From NCBI GenBank assembly GCA_023150555.1, contig JAKLKQ010000018.1:1-64000 (forward strand): a stretch of 64,000 nucleotides of DNA, written 5' to 3'. The position numbers and the translations under genes were made by a program. The DNA comes from Planctomycetota bacterium (GTDB lineage Bacteria; Planctomycetota; SZUA-567; H5-PLA8). The notes under the pieces were generated by a model. That model ran no database searches, was not told the DNA's origin, and saw nothing but the letters and a program-made list of their open reading frames with translations. Positions 16,943-25,776 of this stretch are shown here, piece after piece; the first letter of the stretch is position 1; every line of letters begins with the position of its first letter.

Positions 16943-16997
16943 GGGTTGCCTGGGGGCGCGGCTTCCGCGGGAGGCCCGGTCCTTTCAGGGGGGACGC

Positions 16998-19900
16998 ATG
17001 AGCACAATGATCGTCTGGTGCGCCGGATGCGGCAAGAAGTACAAAGGCTCATCCGGTGACAAGAAGTTCAAGTGCACACAGTGCGGAAACCTCTATACCT
17101 TCCCGCAGGACGCGCAGATTCCCGAACCCGACCACATTCTTTGTTCGAACTGCTGGACCTCGGTTCCCGTCGCCGACAGCCCTGAAGCCTGCCCGGCCTG
17201 CAGCCAGAGCATCTCGCTGGCGCACGGCGGCAGCGCGAAGCTGGTGCGCCCCGCCGGCGCGACGTCCGCCAACGCGATGGCCGTAGGCCGCGCCGCGCGT
17301 TCGAGTTCCACTTCCACCGCCATCCCGCCGCCGCCGGCCGCACCGCCCGGCGGCTTCTCGGAGATGGAGCAGCGCCTGCAGCAGGAGATCAAGCAGGCCG
17401 AGCTCTTCTACCGCGAAAAGGAGGCGGCACTCGCGAAGGTCCGCCAACTCGAGGCCCAACTCGCCGGCAAGGGCGGCGCGCCCGCCGCGCCCGCCGTGGA
17501 CGACGGCAAGGTCAAGGAACTCGAGGCGCAGCGCAAGAAACTGGAGAGCGACCTCGCCGCGAAAGAGAAGGCGCACGGCGAACTTCAGTCGAAGCTTGAG
17601 GCGTTGGAGAAGGAAGCCAAGGCCGCCAAGGATTCCGCCGGAAAGTTGGAGAAGGAACTCGAGAGCCTCGCCCAGGCGCGCGCGGACCTCGAGAAGAAAC
17701 TCGAGGACGCCCGTGCCGACGCCGAGAAGGCCGCCGAACTGACAGATGCCATCGCCAGCGAGAAGGACGCGCTGGTGAAGCAGGTCGCGGATCTGGAGAA
17801 GCAGGCCCAGGCCGGCGGCGACGCCGCCGCTCAGGCCAAGACGCTCGCGTCCGAGAAGGCCGAACTCGCCAAGCAGATCGGGATTCTCGAGAAAAAGGCG
17901 CAGGCCGCCGCGGATGCGGCCGAAGAGGCCCAGGCGCAGGCCGCCGAGAAGGACAAGCTCGCGGCGAAAATCGCGAAGCTGGAAGCGCAGGCCGATGCGG
18001 ACAGCGATGCGGCGGTGCAGATCGAAGCGCTGACCGCCGAAAAGCAGGCGCTCGAAGCGAAGGTGATGGAGCTGATCAAGAGCGCCAAGGGCGCCGGCCG
18101 GGAAGCCGCCGCGCGCATCGACGCCATCGCCGCCGAGAAGCAGGACCTCGAAAGGAAGGTCGCGGAACTGGAGTCGCAGGCCCAGGCCGCCGAGGAAGCC
18201 GCGGCGCGTGCCGAGACGGCGGAAGCCGCGCGCCAGGAGCTCGAGGCCAAGATCTCGGATCTCCAGAAGGGCCTGGCGGAAAAGACCGAGGCCGCCGCCA
18301 AGGCCGAGACCAAGATCGACGAACTAACGCGCACGCAGTCGACGCAGGAGATGGAGCTCAAGGCCGAGCGCGAGAACCTTCAGCAGCGCGTGCAGGAACT
18401 CGAGGAAGACCTGGCTTCGCAGTCCGGCGCCGCCTCCGAGGCCGCGACCAAGATCGACGGACTGGCGAAGGACAAGAAGGAGCTTCAGGCGAAACTGGCC
18501 GACCTCAAGAGGAACGCCGAGGATCGCGAAGCGGCCGACCATGAGTTGCAGCGCGACAAGGAGGCGCTCGCCGAGGCCAAGCTGGCATTGGAAGCCCGCG
18601 TCACCGAGCTGGAAGGCAGCCTTCACGCGATGGCCGCCGGCGAGTCGTCCTCGGAAGCCAAGATCCACGACCTGAGCAAGGCCAACAAGGCCCTCACCGC
18701 CGAAGCTGGGGCGCTGAAGAGCCAGCTCGAGGCGCTGAAGACCCAGTTCGAAGACCAGAAGATGCAGCTCGAAGGCAAGATCGCCGAACTCGGCGAGTTG
18801 GGCGAGCTGCGCGAGAAGATCGACAAGCTCGAGACGGCCCTCCACGAACAGGAAGAGACCGCCGCCGGCGCCGTCGAAGCGCGCGACGAGATGGCCGTTG
18901 AGAAGCGCGACCTCGAGACGAAGCTCGGCAAGCTTGAAGCCTCCCTGAAGGGGAAGGAGGCACTCGAAGCCAAGGTCGCCGAATTGGAAAGCGCGCTGAA
19001 GGAGAAGGGCGCCGCCGCCGAAAAGGCCGGGAGCCTGGGCAAGGAGAAGGATGCCCTGGCGGCCAAGGTCGCCGAATTGGAAAGCGCGCTGAAGGAGAAG
19101 GCGGCCGCCGCGTCCGAGGCCGGCGAGTTGGCCAAGGCCAATAGCGCGCTCGAAACGCGGGTCGAGGATCTATCCCGGGAGTTGGAGGCCGCGAAGGCCA
19201 GCGGCGGCGGCGAGACCAGTCCCGAAGCCCAGGAAAAGATCCAGACGATGGAGAAGATGTTCACAGACCTCGAGGCGAAGTTCGTCAAGGTTCGCGAGGA
19301 GCGCAAGGCGGCCCAGGCCGAGCTGGCGCAGGCCCAGAAGGACTTCGAGCAGTTCCGCACCATGGCCGTGTCGCTGCTCGAGCCGCTGCTGAAGGACTTC
19401 GACTCCGCGACCTCGAAGCTGGTCAAGGACGCCCACCAGGTGCTGCTGCAGTTCTCCAAGCTCCGCCACCCGCTCGAGGCCGCCAAGTTCGGCGACGAGG
19501 CCTACGAGGCCGAGAAGTCCGCGGGCATGGTCTGGCACGAAATGCAGAAGTTCAAGGAATCGATGCACGCCCGCATCGCCGAGGTGCTGGGCGAGGAACC
19601 CGCCGAGGAAGGTGCCGCGGAAGTCGTGGACACGGCCGAAGAGGTGCCGGCGGAGGAAGCCGCGGCCGAACCCGTCGAGGACGCGGAACTCGTCGCGGAC
19701 GTCGAAGGCGAGCCGGTGGAGGAAGTCGTCGAGATGGCCGCCGAAGGCGCGGAGGAGGCCGACGCGGCTGCGGCCGAGGCGATGGAAGCGGTCTCGCCCG
19801 AGGATGCCGTCGAGGAATTCGTCGAGGCCGAGTACACGGCGGACGGCGCCGAGCAGCCCGTCGCGGTGGAGGAGGGCCAGCCCGGATCCCAGGGGCCGCG

Positions 19901-20054
19901 CCCGTCGGCGTTCGCCGGCGGTTCGGCGCTGGCGCAGAAGGCTCGCGAGGCCCGCGAGGCGCGGCTGCGGCGCGAGGCCGAAGCCCAGGAAGACGAAGGC
20001 GAGAAGAAGAGCGGCGGGTTCTTTGCGCGCTTCAAGCGCGGCAACAAGAAGTAG
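16998..20054 (+). CDS. Zinc-ribbon plus giant coiled-coil protein
   Basis: A 1018-residue cytoplasmic protein with no transmembrane helix. The N-terminus has two zinc ribbons with CxxC pairs at Cys8/Cys11, Cys26/Cys29, Cys49/Cys52 and Cys65/Cys68. From about 115 to 780 it is almost uninterrupted Ala/Glu/Lys/Leu coiled coil with internal near-repeats such as AKVAELESALKEK (about residues 658 and 690). A more globular helical part follows (about 780-860), then an acidic Glu/Ala-rich region (about 865-960) and a short basic tail ending FKRGNKK. It looks structural or scaffold-like (chromosome, cell shape or compartment). ATG 16998 has a GGGGGA site; a strong terminator follows. Function unknown; coiled-coil similarity to SMC or myosin would be uninformative. 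Confidence 0.85.
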   Translation: MSTMIVWCAGCGKKYKGSSGDKKFKCTQCGNLYTFPQDAQIPEPDHILCSNCWTSVPVADSPEACPACSQSISLAHGGSAKLVRPAGATSANAMAVGRAARSSSTSTAIPPPPAAPPGGFSEMEQRLQQEIKQAELFYREKEAALAKVRQLEAQLAGKGGAPAAPAVDDGKVKELEAQRKKLESDLAAKEKAHGELQSKLEALEKEAKAAKDSAGKLEKELESLAQARADLEKKLEDARADAEKAAELTDAIASEKDALVKQVADLEKQAQAGGDAAAQAKTLASEKAELAKQIGILEKKAQAAADAAEEAQAQAAEKDKLAAKIAKLEAQADADSDAAVQIEALTAEKQALEAKVMELIKSAKGAGREAAARIDAIAAEKQDLERKVAELESQAQAAEEAAARAETAEAARQELEAKISDLQKGLAEKTEAAAKAETKIDELTRTQSTQEMELKAERENLQQRVQELEEDLASQSGAASEAATKIDGLAKDKKELQAKLADLKRNAEDREAADHELQRDKEALAEAKLALEARVTELEGSLHAMAAGESSSEAKIHDLSKANKALTAEAGALKSQLEALKTQFEDQKMQLEGKIAELGELGELREKIDKLETALHEQEETAAGAVEARDEMAVEKRDLETKLGKLEASLKGKEALEAKVAELESALKEKGAAAEKAGSLGKEKDALAAKVAELESALKEKAAAASEAGELAKANSALETRVEDLSRELEAAKASGGGETSPEAQEKIQTMEKMFTDLEAKFVKVREERKAAQAELAQAQKDFEQFRTMAVSLLEPLLKDFDSATSKLVKDAHQVLLQFSKLRHPLEAAKFGDEAYEAEKSAGMVWHEMQKFKESMHARIAEVLGEEPAEEGAAEVVDTAEEVPAEEAAAEPVEDAELVADVEGEPVEEVVEMAAEGAEEADAAAAEAMEAVSPEDAVEEFVEAEYTADGAEQPVAVEEGQPGSQGPRPSAFAGGSALAQKAREAREARLRREAEAQEDEGEKKSGGFFARFKRGNKK

Positions 20055-20080
20055 GCGGACGTACCGGTTTCAAGAAAATA

Positions 20081-20114
20081 GGCCGCCGCGTAACTTTACG
20101 CGCGCGGCCTTTTT
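20081..20114 (+). terminator. Rho-independent terminator
   Basis: GGCCGC (20081-20086) pairs with GCGGCC (20104-20109), with additional CGCG pairing inside, followed by TTTTT at 20110-20114. It lies 26 bp after the stop of the coiled-coil gene and just before the convergent amidohydrolase gene. Confidence 0.8.
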
Positions 20115-20133
20115 CTTTGGGCGTACGGGCGAA

Positions 20134-21438
20134 CTACTTCACTCCCATGATCTCGTCGGGGTTGCGCAGCAGCACGCGCTCGGCCAGCGCCAGCGCGCCC
20201 TGGACGTCCAGGGGTTCCAGTGTGTCGCTTGGCGCGACCTGGCTCTCCTCGATGCGCTCGGCCAGCACGATCGCCATCTGCAGGCGGTAGGTGTTGAACT
20301 TCGGCAGCAGGAACTCCAACCAGTAGCCGTCGCTGTGGAAGCCGATGAACTTGTTGCGCGGAAGCACGTCCAGGCGGCGGCGCAGCTCGCGGCGGATATC
20401 CGCCGGGTTGTTGGCGTACCACCAGTGCGAGAAGACGTAGACGTTGTGGCGGATCCAGCCCTGCGCGACCAGTTCCAGGCCCGCCGTGTCGCTGACGACC
20501 ATGATCGGGTAACGCACGTCGCTGTACTTGTTCAGCATCGCGTCGTAGCCGCGCAGGTGCCCGTCGCAGCGGAAGAGGTCCTGCCCCGACGGCACGCCGT
20601 GCGCGTACACCCCGCGGTCGGCGCCGGGCATCAGGCAGAAGGGCGCCTTCACGCGCGCGCAGTGGGCGCTGATGCGGTCGAGCATGAAGCTGGCCCAGAC
20701 CTTCTTGCCTTCGGGCGTCAGTTTTTCGCCGCGCGCGGCATGCTTCAGCACCTGCCCGGCGGCGGTGGTGCTGACGTCCTCGTCGGGGACGAAGCTGGGC
20801 GGCAGGCCCAGCGCCGCGTAGCCCATCTTCCACTTCGCGAAGCGGTCGAAGATCTTGGCAACGGCACGGTCGAAGGCCTGCGCGTTTTCGCCGATCGTCT
20901 CGCCGGTGCAGGTTTCCAGCCGCTTGATGCCATTGGCCGAGTCGACGTTGAAGACCAGGTCGTCGGTGCGCAGGCAGGGCACCAGGCGCGCGTCGCCGTG
21001 CTTGGACAGGTCCTCGTCGAACTGGTTGGTCATGTAGGCCTTCTTGATGTTGCTGCGCTCCCAGACCTTCGCGCAGTAGTCCTTCGCGGTGATGGCCGCG
21101 TTGGCGCGTTCGGTGATCTGCTTCTGTGACTTCGTCCACCAGTCGCCGCGCGGAATGCCCAGAAACGCCTCGCTGATGCCCAGCATCCAGTCGAGCTGTA
21201 TCGTGCCCTTCAGCTGCGGCAGGTGCGGCCAGACGTAGTCGATGCGCGCGCCGGGGTCTTCGGGCAGCGGCACCGGGCGCCCGCGCGAGCTGTTCGAGAG
21301 CTCCGTGAAGTAGTGGTAGCCCAGCAGGTCGCCCAGGTGGCTGGCCACCGGGCGGTCGGCCATCACGTGCGTATGCGCGTCGTAGATGGGCATCTGCCGC
21401 AGCTCGTTGAGCAGCTTGGTGACCAGTTCTCGGTTCAT
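20134..21438 (-). CDS. Amidohydrolase-superfamily protein, uronate-isomerase-like
   Basis: A 434-residue TIM-barrel metal enzyme. The N-terminal metal motif is YDAHTHVMAD at about 19-28. The following DLLGYHYFTELSNSSRG resembles the glucuronate isomerase (UxaC) branch, where that segment reads W..DLL.YHY...L. The C-terminal half contains MVVSDTAGLE, VYVFSHWWYANN and FIGFHSDGYWLEFL, the last probably carrying barrel-end metal or substrate residues. Candidate roles are uronic-acid isomerisation or a related hydrolase reaction; the sulfatase and heparinase genes in the window make uronate use plausible. ATG 21438 has a GAGGAGG site. It is monocistronic, separated from the coiled-coil gene by a terminator. 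Confidence 0.8.
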   Translation of the reverse strand: MNRELVTKLLNELRQMPIYDAHTHVMADRPVASHLGDLLGYHYFTELSNSSRGRPVPLPEDPGARIDYVWPHLPQLKGTIQLDWMLGISEAFLGIPRGDWWTKSQKQITERANAAITAKDYCAKVWERSNIKKAYMTNQFDEDLSKHGDARLVPCLRTDDLVFNVDSANGIKRLETCTGETIGENAQAFDRAVAKIFDRFAKWKMGYAALGLPPSFVPDEDVSTTAAGQVLKHAARGEKLTPEGKKVWASFMLDRISAHCARVKAPFCLMPGADRGVYAHGVPSGQDLFRCDGHLRGYDAMLNKYSDVRYPIMVVSDTAGLELVAQGWIRHNVYVFSHWWYANNPADIRRELRRRLDVLPRNKFIGFHSDGYWLEFLLPKFNTYRLQMAIVLAERIEESQVAPSDTLEPLDVQGALALAERVLLRNPDEIMGVK

Positions 21439-21621
21439 GGCGGCCTCCTCGGCGGTACTGCGGATGGCGAACGTGTGATCTTTCGAAGCCTACCCAAGGG
21501 CGCGGCATAGGCAAGTTGCACCCGGCGGGCAGTATGTAGCCTCAACAAAAATGTCATAACCTTTTATAGTTACGTTGGTTGTGGATGTTTATCGGAGCCG
21601 TGCGTTCTGGGCATCCGGTGC

Positions 21622-21655
21622 GGTAGACTCCCTATAGAAAATTCCTTGTGACGGC
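21622..21655 (+). promoter_or_regulatory. Leader motif GGTAGACTCC shared by the tandem sigma genes (copy 1)
   Basis: GGTAGACTCC at 21622-21631, then GAAAATTCCTTGTGA about 6 bp later. The same two blocks occur before the second sigma gene at almost the same distance from the start codon (78 versus 79 bp). TAGACT fits the loose TAnnnT form of a -10 box. Confidence 0.45.
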
Positions 21656-21699
21656 CAGCCCTTCCGGATTTGAAAGGCAGATCCGGGGAGGGCCACGAC

Positions 21700-23274
21700 A
21701 TGGGCGTGAAGCTGGAGGCGGCGATGACCGGCACGCGGCGCAAGGCCGGCGAAGGACGCGGGGCGGGCGCGCGTGGCGCCGAGCTTGAGGGCCTGCTTGC
21801 GCAAGTCGCCGCTCGGGACCGCGCCGCCTTCGAGCGCCTCTATCGCCTCGTGGATACCCACGTCTTCAACCTGGCCATGCAGATCACCAAAGACCGGGCT
21901 GACGCCGAAGAGTCCGTTCAGGACGCCATGCTTCAGATCTGGACCAAGGCCCCCGAGTACCGCGAAGGCAACGCCGAAGGATGGATCCTGCGCGTTGTCG
22001 CCCGCGCCAGCCTGCGCAGGCTGCGCGCGCGCGGCAAGCACGAGCGGCTTGACCGCAAGGCCGCCGAAGCGCGACCAATGGTGCTTGAGCCGGATGATTC
22101 GAGACAGGACCGCGAGGCGTGCCTGGCCAGCTTGCGTGAACACATGGAGACGTTGGACGACGACCACCGCTCCGCCGTGGCGCTCTATTACGGCGCCTCG
22201 ATGAGCCAGGGCGAGATCGCCGCGCTGTTCCAGACCACGCAGCAGACGATCAGCAATCGCTTGAAGGAAAGCCTCGAACTGTTGCGCCACCGCCTGCGCG
22301 AGGCCGGTTTCGCGGGCTTGGCCGCCACGCTGCCGGTGCTGCCCGGTCCGTGCGACCTGATGGACGAGGTTTACACGCAGGGCGGCCCTCCGCCGGGCCT
22401 GGCCAATCGCGTTTTCGACGGGTTGGCGCGCGGCGCGGCTTCCTCGGGAAGGAACTCCGCGCGCGGTGCGGCCTACAGGACCGGCGCCGGCGTGTGGCTG
22501 CTGCTGGCCGCGCTGTGCGCGGGAGCCGGCGGGTGGTACGTCTGGCCGCGCACCGAACCGCAAAGCCTACGCGGCGCGAATACGAATGGCCGCCAAGCCG
22601 AAACGCCACCTGCCTCTTCGGACCCACGAATCGCAGCGGCGCCGCCGATCGAGCCGCGTACGTGGACCTTCGATTTCGCCAAGCCGCCGGCCGATGGCAT
22701 CGAGTACCTTAAGGGTACCTGGCGCTGGGGCCCGGATCAGGCGGACACGCAGCCTTGCCTGATCGCCCTGGACGATAAAAACCTCAACGCATTGCTGCTG
22801 CCTGAGTTGAAGCATCGCCTGCCCATCCTGGTGAAGGTGCATTATCGCATCACCCGGAACGGTAGTTGGGAGGTTGGCGTGGGCTGGACCGACGGGGTGC
22901 AAACTTTTTCCGCAAGAAGATGGCAAGGTGCGCAACTTCGCGGCGAAGTGGGCAAGCAGGCCGAACTCTACACCTATTATATCGGCGACTACAGCGTCAC
23001 CGGATCGAACGATGTGCGCCCGTTGATCGGGCAGGATATTGGAAGCGTGAATCGCAAACGGCTGTACCTCAAGGGCAAGAACATTGCCGTGGCGTCCGTC
23101 GAGATCCGGGAACTGCGGGACGACGAGATTCCGGAAGCGTTCCGCGATTTCAGCGCGCTGATCCGCGGCCACGAAAAGGACTTCCAGGAGGTTCCGGGCG
23201 GCCGTTGGGGCGAGGGCTGCACCAAACCGATGGCGGAGCACCTTAAGGAATCCGAGCAGAAAGCGGCGCCGTAA
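21700..23274 (+). CDS. Membrane-tethered ECF sigma factor with C-terminal ectodomain (copy 1)
   Basis: A 524-residue single-chain sigma factor. Region 2 spans about 40-112 (DRADAEESVQDAMLQIW at 65-81, then WILRVVARASLRRLRARGK), region 4 about 145-200 with SQGEIAALFQTTQQTISNRL at 169-188. Then come a linker with LPVLPGPCDL (211-220), a basic stretch, one transmembrane helix at about 263-282 and, from about 320, a beta-rich domain of some 170 residues (WTFDFAKPP onward) that would lie outside and looks like a LamG/concanavalin-type or carbohydrate-binding sandwich. No anti-sigma gene is adjacent, so the ectodomain may do its own sensing, with release by proteolysis as one possibility. ATG 21700 is favoured over TTG 21670 by GGGGAGGG spacing and by alignment with the next gene. 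Confidence 0.9.
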   Translation: MGVKLEAAMTGTRRKAGEGRGAGARGAELEGLLAQVAARDRAAFERLYRLVDTHVFNLAMQITKDRADAEESVQDAMLQIWTKAPEYREGNAEGWILRVVARASLRRLRARGKHERLDRKAAEARPMVLEPDDSRQDREACLASLREHMETLDDDHRSAVALYYGASMSQGEIAALFQTTQQTISNRLKESLELLRHRLREAGFAGLAATLPVLPGPCDLMDEVYTQGGPPPGLANRVFDGLARGAASSGRNSARGAAYRTGAGVWLLLAALCAGAGGWYVWPRTEPQSLRGANTNGRQAETPPASSDPRIAAAPPIEPRTWTFDFAKPPADGIEYLKGTWRWGPDQADTQPCLIALDDKNLNALLLPELKHRLPILVKVHYRITRNGSWEVGVGWTDGVQTFSARRWQGAQLRGEVGKQAELYTYYIGDYSVTGSNDVRPLIGQDIGSVNRKRLYLKGKNIAVASVEIRELRDDEIPEAFRDFSALIRGHEKDFQEVPGGRWGEGCTKPMAEHLKESEQKAAP

Positions 23275-23416
23275 CGGAGCCGAGGCGTTTTCTGCTTCGG
23301 TCCTGGCGCGAGATTGAGGTCTTTTTCCTCCTTGGTCTTGCGGTGCAAAGGCTGTAACCCTCTTTCATTGAATGAATTATGTATGAAGATATCTCTCCAG
23401 CCTGCCTTTCGGCTGG

Positions 23417-23450
23417 GGTAGACTCCATTGCAGAATTTTCTTTGTAACCC
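23417..23450 (+). promoter_or_regulatory. Leader motif GGTAGACTCC shared by the tandem sigma genes (copy 2)
   Basis: GGTAGACTCC at 23417-23426, then GAATTTTCTTTGTAA about 6 bp later. Directly upstream is a hairpin, CCAGCC (23397-23402) with GGCTGG (23411-23416), which copy 1 lacks. Position relative to the start matches copy 1. Confidence 0.45.
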
Positions 23451-23495
23451 CCCGCTGTGCCGGCTTCGTGAGGTGGCAACGGCGGAGGATGAGGC

Positions 23496-24986
23496 ATGGG
23501 TGCGGCCACGGAGACGGCGATGAGCGGCACGCAGCGCCAATCGGGCGAAGCCCCGGCCTCCGCCACGCGCGATGCGGAATTGGAAGCGCTGCTTGCGCAG
23601 GTCGCCGCGCGGGACCGGGCCGCCTTCGAGCGCCTTTACCGGCACATGGAGACCCACGTCTACAACCTGGCGCTGCAGATCACCGGAAATCGCGCCGACG
23701 CCGAGGAAGCCGTGCAGGACGCCCTCCTGAAGGTCTGGATCAAGGCGCCCGACTATCTCACGGGCAACGCCGCCAGTTGGATCCTTCGCATTGTCGCACG
23801 TGCCAGCCTGCGCAAGCTGCGCACACGCGGCAAGCACGAACGCTTGGACCGCATGGCGGCCGAAGCCCGCCCGCTCGTCGCGCCGCCCGTAGGCGAAACG
23901 AAAGACAGCGACGGATGCCTGGCCAGCCTGCGCGAACACCTGGGCGCGCTGGACGACGAACACCGCTCGGTTGTGGCGCTGTACTACGGCGCCTCGATGA
24001 GCCAGTGCGAGATCGCGGAGCTGCTCGAGACCACGCAGCAGACCATCAGCTACCGCCTGAAAGAAAGCCTGGATCTGCTGCGCCGCCGCCTGCGCAAGGC
24101 CGGCTCCGCGTCCACAGCCGCCGCGCTGCCGCTGCTGCCCGGACCGTGCGCGCTGCTGGACGATTGCTACGGCCAAGGCCCGGCGCCCGAAAGCATGGCC
24201 GCGAAGGTGTTCGAGCACATTGCGCGGGGTGCGGAGACTGCGGGCCGCGAGTCCGCACGCGCGGCCGCCGCGCACAAGGCCGGCTGGGGGCTGTGGGCGG
24301 TGCTGGCCGCGCTGTGCGCCGGGGCGGGCGCCTGGTACGTCTGGCCAAAACAGGAAGCGCAAAGCGTAAGCGCGCCCGCGAAGGCTGAAGCGGCGCCCGC
24401 GGCGGAAGCGCCCGAGCGTCCGCCGGAATGGTACTGGAATTTCGGATCCGGACCCGCGGTTGAGGGCCTGCGCCTGCTGGACGGCGCCTGGCGCTGGCAG
24501 GACGGGATCCAGGGCGAAGCCGGGATGGTCGTCGACGGCGGCTGCACGGTGCTGCTGCCCATCGAACCGCGGCCCGGCGAGATCTACGACGTGGAGATCG
24601 CCTGGTACTTCAATAGTCCCAAGGAGCCGATGTCCGGAGCCTGCGGCTGGTTCGACGAAAAAGGCCATTCGGTGCCGCGCCTGACCTGGAACAGGCACAT
24701 CAGCTTTCCGGTGCGCGAAAAGGGCTGGCACCGCCAGCGCTACATCTTCGATGTCGACGCCGACACGGTGGTCTCGACGCTGAACGACAAGCTCTTTATC
24801 GTTGGCGAGTTCGATCCGCACCCGCAGGCCAAGATCCTGGGCCTGCGCTTCGAGGTGATGTACGTGCACTCGGTCCGCGTGCGCCGCATCACGCAGGAGG
24901 AGATTCCCGAGGCGCTGCGCGACCGCGAGGCTCTGAAAAAGGAACTCGGCGGCAAGTCCATCTACCGAACGCCGCCCAAGGACTAA
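23496..24986 (+). CDS. Membrane-tethered ECF sigma factor with C-terminal ectodomain (copy 2)
   Basis: A 496-residue paralogue of the preceding gene, collinear from the first residue (MGAATETAMSGTQRQSGE against MGVKLEAAMTGTRRKAGE). Region 2 lies at about 40-112, region 4 at 145-200 with SQCEIAELLETTQQTISYRL, the conserved linker LPLLPGPCAL at 211-220, and a transmembrane helix at about 262-283 (GLWAVLAALCAGAGAWYVW). The ectodomain (about 305-496) keeps the overall layout (WYWNFGSGP start, VRRITQEEIPEALRD end, compare VEIRELRDDEIPEAFRD in copy 1) but its core has diverged strongly, as expected if the two sense different ligands. The tandem arrangement with separate leaders suggests duplication and independent expression. 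Confidence 0.9.
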   Translation: MGAATETAMSGTQRQSGEAPASATRDAELEALLAQVAARDRAAFERLYRHMETHVYNLALQITGNRADAEEAVQDALLKVWIKAPDYLTGNAASWILRIVARASLRKLRTRGKHERLDRMAAEARPLVAPPVGETKDSDGCLASLREHLGALDDEHRSVVALYYGASMSQCEIAELLETTQQTISYRLKESLDLLRRRLRKAGSASTAAALPLLPGPCALLDDCYGQGPAPESMAAKVFEHIARGAETAGRESARAAAAHKAGWGLWAVLAALCAGAGAWYVWPKQEAQSVSAPAKAEAAPAAEAPERPPEWYWNFGSGPAVEGLRLLDGAWRWQDGIQGEAGMVVDGGCTVLLPIEPRPGEIYDVEIAWYFNSPKEPMSGACGWFDEKGHSVPRLTWNRHISFPVREKGWHRQRYIFDVDADTVVSTLNDKLFIVGEFDPHPQAKILGLRFEVMYVHSVRVRRITQEEIPEALRDREALKKELGGKSIYRTPPKD

Positions 24987-25059
24987 GCGCGGCCTGGATT
25001 TCCTGACGTGTGCCGATGCGTGGAGAACGCACGCCGCCCAGCGTGCGCGGGAGGATGCC

Positions 25060-25767
25060 ATGTCCCTGACGAACCTGGTCCACGGCCTGTTACTTGCGCC
25101 CCCGCGCCGGCGGGAGCCCGAGGCCGTGATGGCCGGCCGCGAGGCGCGGGCCTACGAGGACCTGATGGCGCGCCACGGGCGGTTCTTCCAGGGGCGCTTC
25201 GCGAAGCGCATCGCGCGCGAACTTCCCCGCAACACCCGCGTGCTGGACGTCGGCGCCGGCACCGGCTGGCTGGCGGTGGAACTGGCTCGCCGCCGCCCGG
25301 ACGTCACGGTCTGGGCTCTGGATCCGTCGGGCGAGATGCTCGAACGTGCGCGGCGCCGCGCCGAGTCCGCGGGAGTGTGTGACCGGTTACGCTTTGCGGA
25401 AGCCAGGGCCGAGGCGCTGCCGTTCGAGCGCGCCGCCTTCGGCGCGGTGTACTCGAACTACGCGCTGCATCACCTCGACGAGCCCCAAGCGCTGCTGGAC
25501 GAAGCCGCGCGCGTGGCGCGGCCCGGCGCGCCCGTTTTCGTGCGCGACCTGCGCAGGCTGCGCTCGTGGCAGGCCCGCGCGTTGATGTTCGGCGCGCGCG
25601 TGGTGCTCGGCTACGATGGCGTGCAGGCGCGCATCAGCCGCGAATCGCTCGCCGCGGCCTTGTCGCTCGACGAAGCCGCGCGCGCCGCCGCATCGTCTCG
25701 GCTCACGGCTGCAACGGCGCGGGCCTGCGAAGGCTGGCACCTGAGGATCGACGGCCGCGCGGAGTAG
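25060..25767 (+). CDS. Class I SAM-dependent methyltransferase
   Basis: A 235-residue methyltransferase of the UbiE/methyltransferase-11 type. The SAM-binding motif I is VLDVGAGTGWLAVELA at about 62-77, motif II has VWALDPSGEML (acidic residue for the ribose), and motif IV is AVYSNYALHHLDEP near 130-143. The N-terminus (MSLTNLVHGLLLAPPRRREP) is probably a helical lid or recognition element. The start has GGGAGG at a good distance. It may share a transcript with the sigma gene ending 73 bp upstream, but no functional link is apparent. The substrate cannot be assigned. Confidence 0.88.
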   Translation: MSLTNLVHGLLLAPPRRREPEAVMAGREARAYEDLMARHGRFFQGRFAKRIARELPRNTRVLDVGAGTGWLAVELARRRPDVTVWALDPSGEMLERARRRAESAGVCDRLRFAEARAEALPFERAAFGAVYSNYALHHLDEPQALLDEAARVARPGAPVFVRDLRRLRSWQARALMFGARVVLGYDGVQARISRESLAAALSLDEAARAAASSRLTAATARACEGWHLRIDGRAE

Positions 25768-25776
25768 GGCGGTTGG

